Assembly (NCBI GenBank): GCA_964358485.1
Contig: CAYHPY010000063.1
Span: forward strand, 1 to 21,648
Direction: 5' to 3'
Source of the DNA: CAYHPY01 sp964358485
GTDB taxonomy: Bacteria; Elusimicrobiota; Elusimicrobia; UBA1565; UBA9628
Length of the DNA: 21,648 nucleotides
This document shows, one piece after another, positions 21,201 through 21,648 of the stretch (the first letter of the stretch is position 1; every line of letters begins with the position of its first letter). The translations under genes were made by a program, and so were the position numbers. The notes under the pieces were generated by a model. It saw only the letters and a program-made list of their open reading frames with translations, ran no database searches and was not told the origin of the DNA.

Positions 21201-21647
21201 CGCATCGCGGTCTCCACCGGCGCCGGGCAGTTGCTGGCCGCGGGCGCCACTTCCCAGATGTTCACCCTGGAGACCCGGGATAAATTCGGCAACCCTTCCC
21301 CTCTGCTCTCCGGAAACGACGTCAACGGGGTCATGGGCTTCCAGATCAACTCCGGGTCGGCGGGCGGGGTCCAGATCTCCACGCCGGGCGACGGGAATTT
21401 CAAGCTCCAACCCGGCTACGCCTACCAAGCCATCGGCGAGTCCGCCACCAGCTTCTACCTCATCGACACCTTGCTTTCCAATCCCACCCACGAAATCACC
21501 ATCACCGGCCTCCCCGGCCATCCCAGCCTGACCTGGGAGACCGCCATCGCCAGCTACTCGGTGACCGCCGGCCCGCCCGCCGCGATCGGGTTCTTCACCC
21601 CGGACCGCCGGCTCATCGCCGGCACCACCTTGCAGTTCCTCGGGGGG
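3..21647 (+). CDS. Giant Ig-like repeat protein, internal fragment open at both ends
   Basis: One + frame, codons starting at multiples of 3, runs unbroken across the window for 7,215 codons. I translated it end to end and found coherent repeats throughout with no stop and no frameshift. It holds 38 complete class A Ig-like modules plus a partial one (3-15452), then 15 complete class B modules plus a partial one (15453-21647). Internal ATG codons are ordinary methionines: none has a ribosome-binding site plus signal peptide, and repeats continue on both sides. I see no enzyme, LPXTG, lipobox, transmembrane segment or sorting domain. Proteins made only of such modules are usually exported stalks, adhesins or fibre-forming surface proteins. 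At about 4 nm per Ig-like domain, the 53 complete modules could span some 0.2 micrometre. The extracellular role is inferred from module type and paired cysteines. No specific function or gene name can be given. Confidence 0.96.
2097..2126 (+). repeat. Shared ten-residue strand, copy 1 (module A5)
   Basis: The peptide FVGDSSGTWT is encoded here and again at 4164-4193 in A10. The two 30-base stretches differ at three third positions (Val, Ser and Gly codons) with no amino-acid change. The segment leads into the central Trp strand of the module. Confidence 0.9.
4164..4193 (+). repeat. Shared ten-residue strand, copy 2 (module A10)
   Basis: This is the second copy of FVGDSSGTWT (first at 2097-2126). 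It differs from the first only at synonymous positions. The flanks resemble each other weakly (W-N-E-T-T before copy 1, W-S-S-A-T before copy 2), which supports common descent of A5 and A10 rather than chance. Confidence 0.9.
5691..5735 (+). other. Cysteine-bracketed loop in module A14
   Basis: Cysteines at 5691 and 5733 are 14 residues apart. The first is in V-C-W-R-S-D-G, where neighbouring modules have Y-W-D-G; the second is in S-C-T-N. A disulfide closing the loop is inferred from the position and from the same arrangement in A23, A27 and A29. Confidence 0.7.
9345..9392 (+). other. Cysteine-bracketed loop in module A23
   Basis: Cysteines at 9345 (E-C-W-G-G-G) and 9390 (S-C-T-G) are 15 residues apart. 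They flank the position of the usual aromatic Y-W-D-G turn. A disulfide is inferred. Confidence 0.7.
9984..10757 (+). repeat. Two-module cassette, copy 1 (A25-A26)
   Basis: A25 carries N-P-N-V-G-R-E-R-L, a V-R-V-Q-R strand, Y-A-N-P and N-W-D-N-W-T-L-S-S-G. A26 carries L-R-R-L-S-D-G, the step G-E-Q-V-V-Q, T-S-Y-Y-V-T-S-S-G, then G-N-P-E-V-W-D and S-T-F-T-F-D. The same features in the same order occur at 11844-12611. The copies are diverged (clearly homologous protein, no long identical DNA), so the duplication is old. Confidence 0.75.
10917..10958 (+). other. Cysteine-bracketed loop in module A27
   Basis: Cysteines at 10917 (N-C-Y-R-T-N) and 10956 (A-C-P-A-W-F) are 13 residues apart and enclose an acidic loop. 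A W-S-F-T-F strand follows. The layout closely matches A29 and suggests that the two modules are related. Confidence 0.75.
11637..11678 (+). other. Cysteine-bracketed loop in module A29
   Basis: Cysteines at 11637 (T-C-Y-D-L-V) and 11676 (A-C-P-S-F-F) are 13 residues apart, exactly as in A27. Then come a G-A-A-P motif and W-S-F-T-P. This is the clearest relative of the A27 loop. Confidence 0.75.
11844..12611 (+). repeat. Two-module cassette, copy 2 (A30-A31)
   Basis: A30 carries N-P-D-L-A-R-E-R-F, V-R-L-R-R, K-Y-A-N-P and N-W-D-N-W-T-V-S-S-G. A31 carries L-K-R-L-S-D-D, the step G-Q-Q-I-I-S-Q, T-S-Y-Y-L-T-T-S-G, then G-N-A-E-P-W-F-D and S-T-F-T-V-D. It lies about 1.86 kb, exactly five modules, downstream of copy 1. 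Confidence 0.75.
15453..15845 (+). repeat. Class B entry module B1 at the A-to-B switch
   Basis: The last class A module ends with F-K-I-S-A-P instead of the F-x-x-D-x-x-x-P linker. What follows is a different Ig-like type: V-A-G-A-P-A-T-V-T-V-K-A-K-D, then D-S-G-V-K-N-F-S-V, G-T-R-T-L-F-V-Q-D-T and S-I-S-G-T-V. This fits the widespread bacterial module with a 'GVxxFxVxLxxxGxxTLxVxD' core. The usual D-x-F-x-N turn is altered to D-G-P-G-G-T-G-N, so this module is an outlier within class B. The reading frame is continuous across the switch. Confidence 0.78.
15846..19481 (+). repeat. Class B modules B2-B10, LPGE-type with aromatic N turn
   Basis: Nine modules start near 15846, 16239, 16608, 17052, 17454, 17820, 18210, 18618 and 19038 (122-148 residues). 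Each opens with a hydrophobic strand, in most followed by L-P-G-E or a variant. Examples are L-L-A-L-L-P-G-E at about 16251, L-Q-V-V-M-P-G-Q in B9 and L-Q-V-L-L-P-G-E at about 19056. A Gly/Pro-rich linker comes next, often with G-K-[TL]-G, then T-A-G-x-x-F-x-[VF]-x-V-x-x-[VT]-D. The turn reads H-Y-W-N, D-F-Y-N, K-Y-Y-N, K-F-W-N, S-R-Y-N, S-F-W-N, D-Y-F-N, R-F-M-N and D-F-W-N in order. Cysteine pairs occur in B8 (18399/18417), B9 (18957/18993) and B10 (19101/19116). I recall this LPGE-GKTG-TAG-FWN pattern from large Elusimicrobiota surface proteins; that recollection is unverified here. Confidence 0.85.
19482..21566 (+). repeat. Class B modules B11-B15, plain D-x-F-x-N-P type
   Basis: Five modules start near 19482, 19833, 20271, 20730 and 21141 (117-153 residues). 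They lack the L-P-G-E head and Gly/Pro linker. The turn is D-V-Y-H-N, D-S-F-D-N-P, D-D-F-G-N, D-Q-F-K-N-P and D-K-F-G-N-P, close to the D-x-x-G-N-P of ordinary bacterial Ig-like domains. B13 and B14 are more irregular, with long aromatic stretches (F-N-N-G-F in B13; Y-H-T-T-F-Y-F in B14). Cysteine pairs lie at 19764/19821 (B11) and 20319/20343 (B13), with an unpaired cysteine at 20109 in B12. Boundaries are less certain than in B2-B10. Confidence 0.75.
21567..21647 (+). repeat. Class B module B16, truncated by the window end
   Basis: These are the first 27 residues of a further class B module: A-G-P-P-A-A-I-G-F-F, then R-L-I-A-G-T-T-L-Q-F, equivalent to the T-A-G-x-x-F strand. It shows that the array continues past the window. 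The window ends in a run of seven G. Confidence 0.8.
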
Positions 21648-21648
21648 G

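Noticed and set aside
15237..21521. 2,094-residue open frame on the minus strand
   Set aside because: This is the same mirror-register artefact as the longer one. It opens only because TTA, CTA and TCA codons are absent from the sense gene.
3..21648. CRISPR array or recent tandem DNA repeats, suggested by the strong periodicity
   Set aside because: The 400-base period is at protein level only. Units share motifs, not long identical DNA, and the frame is coding throughout.

Overview
The whole 21.6 kb window lies inside one giant protein-coding gene on the + strand. The frame that starts at base 3 stays open to base 21647, which is 7,215 codons. It has no start codon that looks like a gene start, no stop, no signal peptide and no terminus. 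Both ends of the gene lie outside the window. The visible fragment alone would be roughly 0.75 MDa. I see no second gene, RNA gene, mobile element, CRISPR array, promoter or terminator, and there is no intergenic DNA.

The protein is a bead-string of divergent immunoglobulin-like (Ig-like) beta-sandwich modules in two classes. Class A (bases 3-15452) is a partial module plus 38 complete modules of about 133 residues (range 115-166). They are recognised by an inter-module linker of the form F-x-[VYF]-D-x-x-x-P, then P-x-x-G, then [SV]-G-T-[AS]-x-D, a YWDG/YWNG-like aromatic turn, a central W-[TS]-[YFW] strand, and a closing [YF]-x-[VI]-x-[VAS]-R-[AS]-x-D-x-[AV]-[GN]-N strand. Class B (15453-21647) is 15 complete modules and one partial, about 135 residues each. 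They are built on T-A-G-x-x-F-x-V-x-[VL]-x-D-x-[FY]-x-N. Class B has three parts: an entry module (15453-15845); nine modules with a Gly/Pro-rich head, often LPGE or a variant, and mostly an aromatic D-x-F-W-N turn (15846-19481); and a distal group with a plainer D-x-F-[GDK]-N-P turn (19482 to the window end).

The modules are strongly diverged at the protein level and no near-identical DNA repeats are visible. The array therefore looks old and held by selection on fold rather than recently expanded. Higher-order structure is visible: a two-module cassette at 9984-10757 recurs at 11844-12611, five modules later. Cysteines are scarce (34 found) and 32 of them fall into 16 close pairs, which fits disulfide-stapled loops in a protein that folds outside the cytoplasm.

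Organism: a GC-rich bacterium with strong GC-ending codon choice. The A-type YWDG modules and the LPGE...GKTG...TAG...D-x-F-W-N modules resemble, from memory, very large surface proteins of Elusimicrobiota. Omnitrophota and other lineages with giant genes are alternatives. This assignment is inference. The probable role is a very long secreted or cell-surface stalk or adhesin, in which these modules act as a spacer. Any catalytic, binding, anchoring or secretion domain must lie outside the window.
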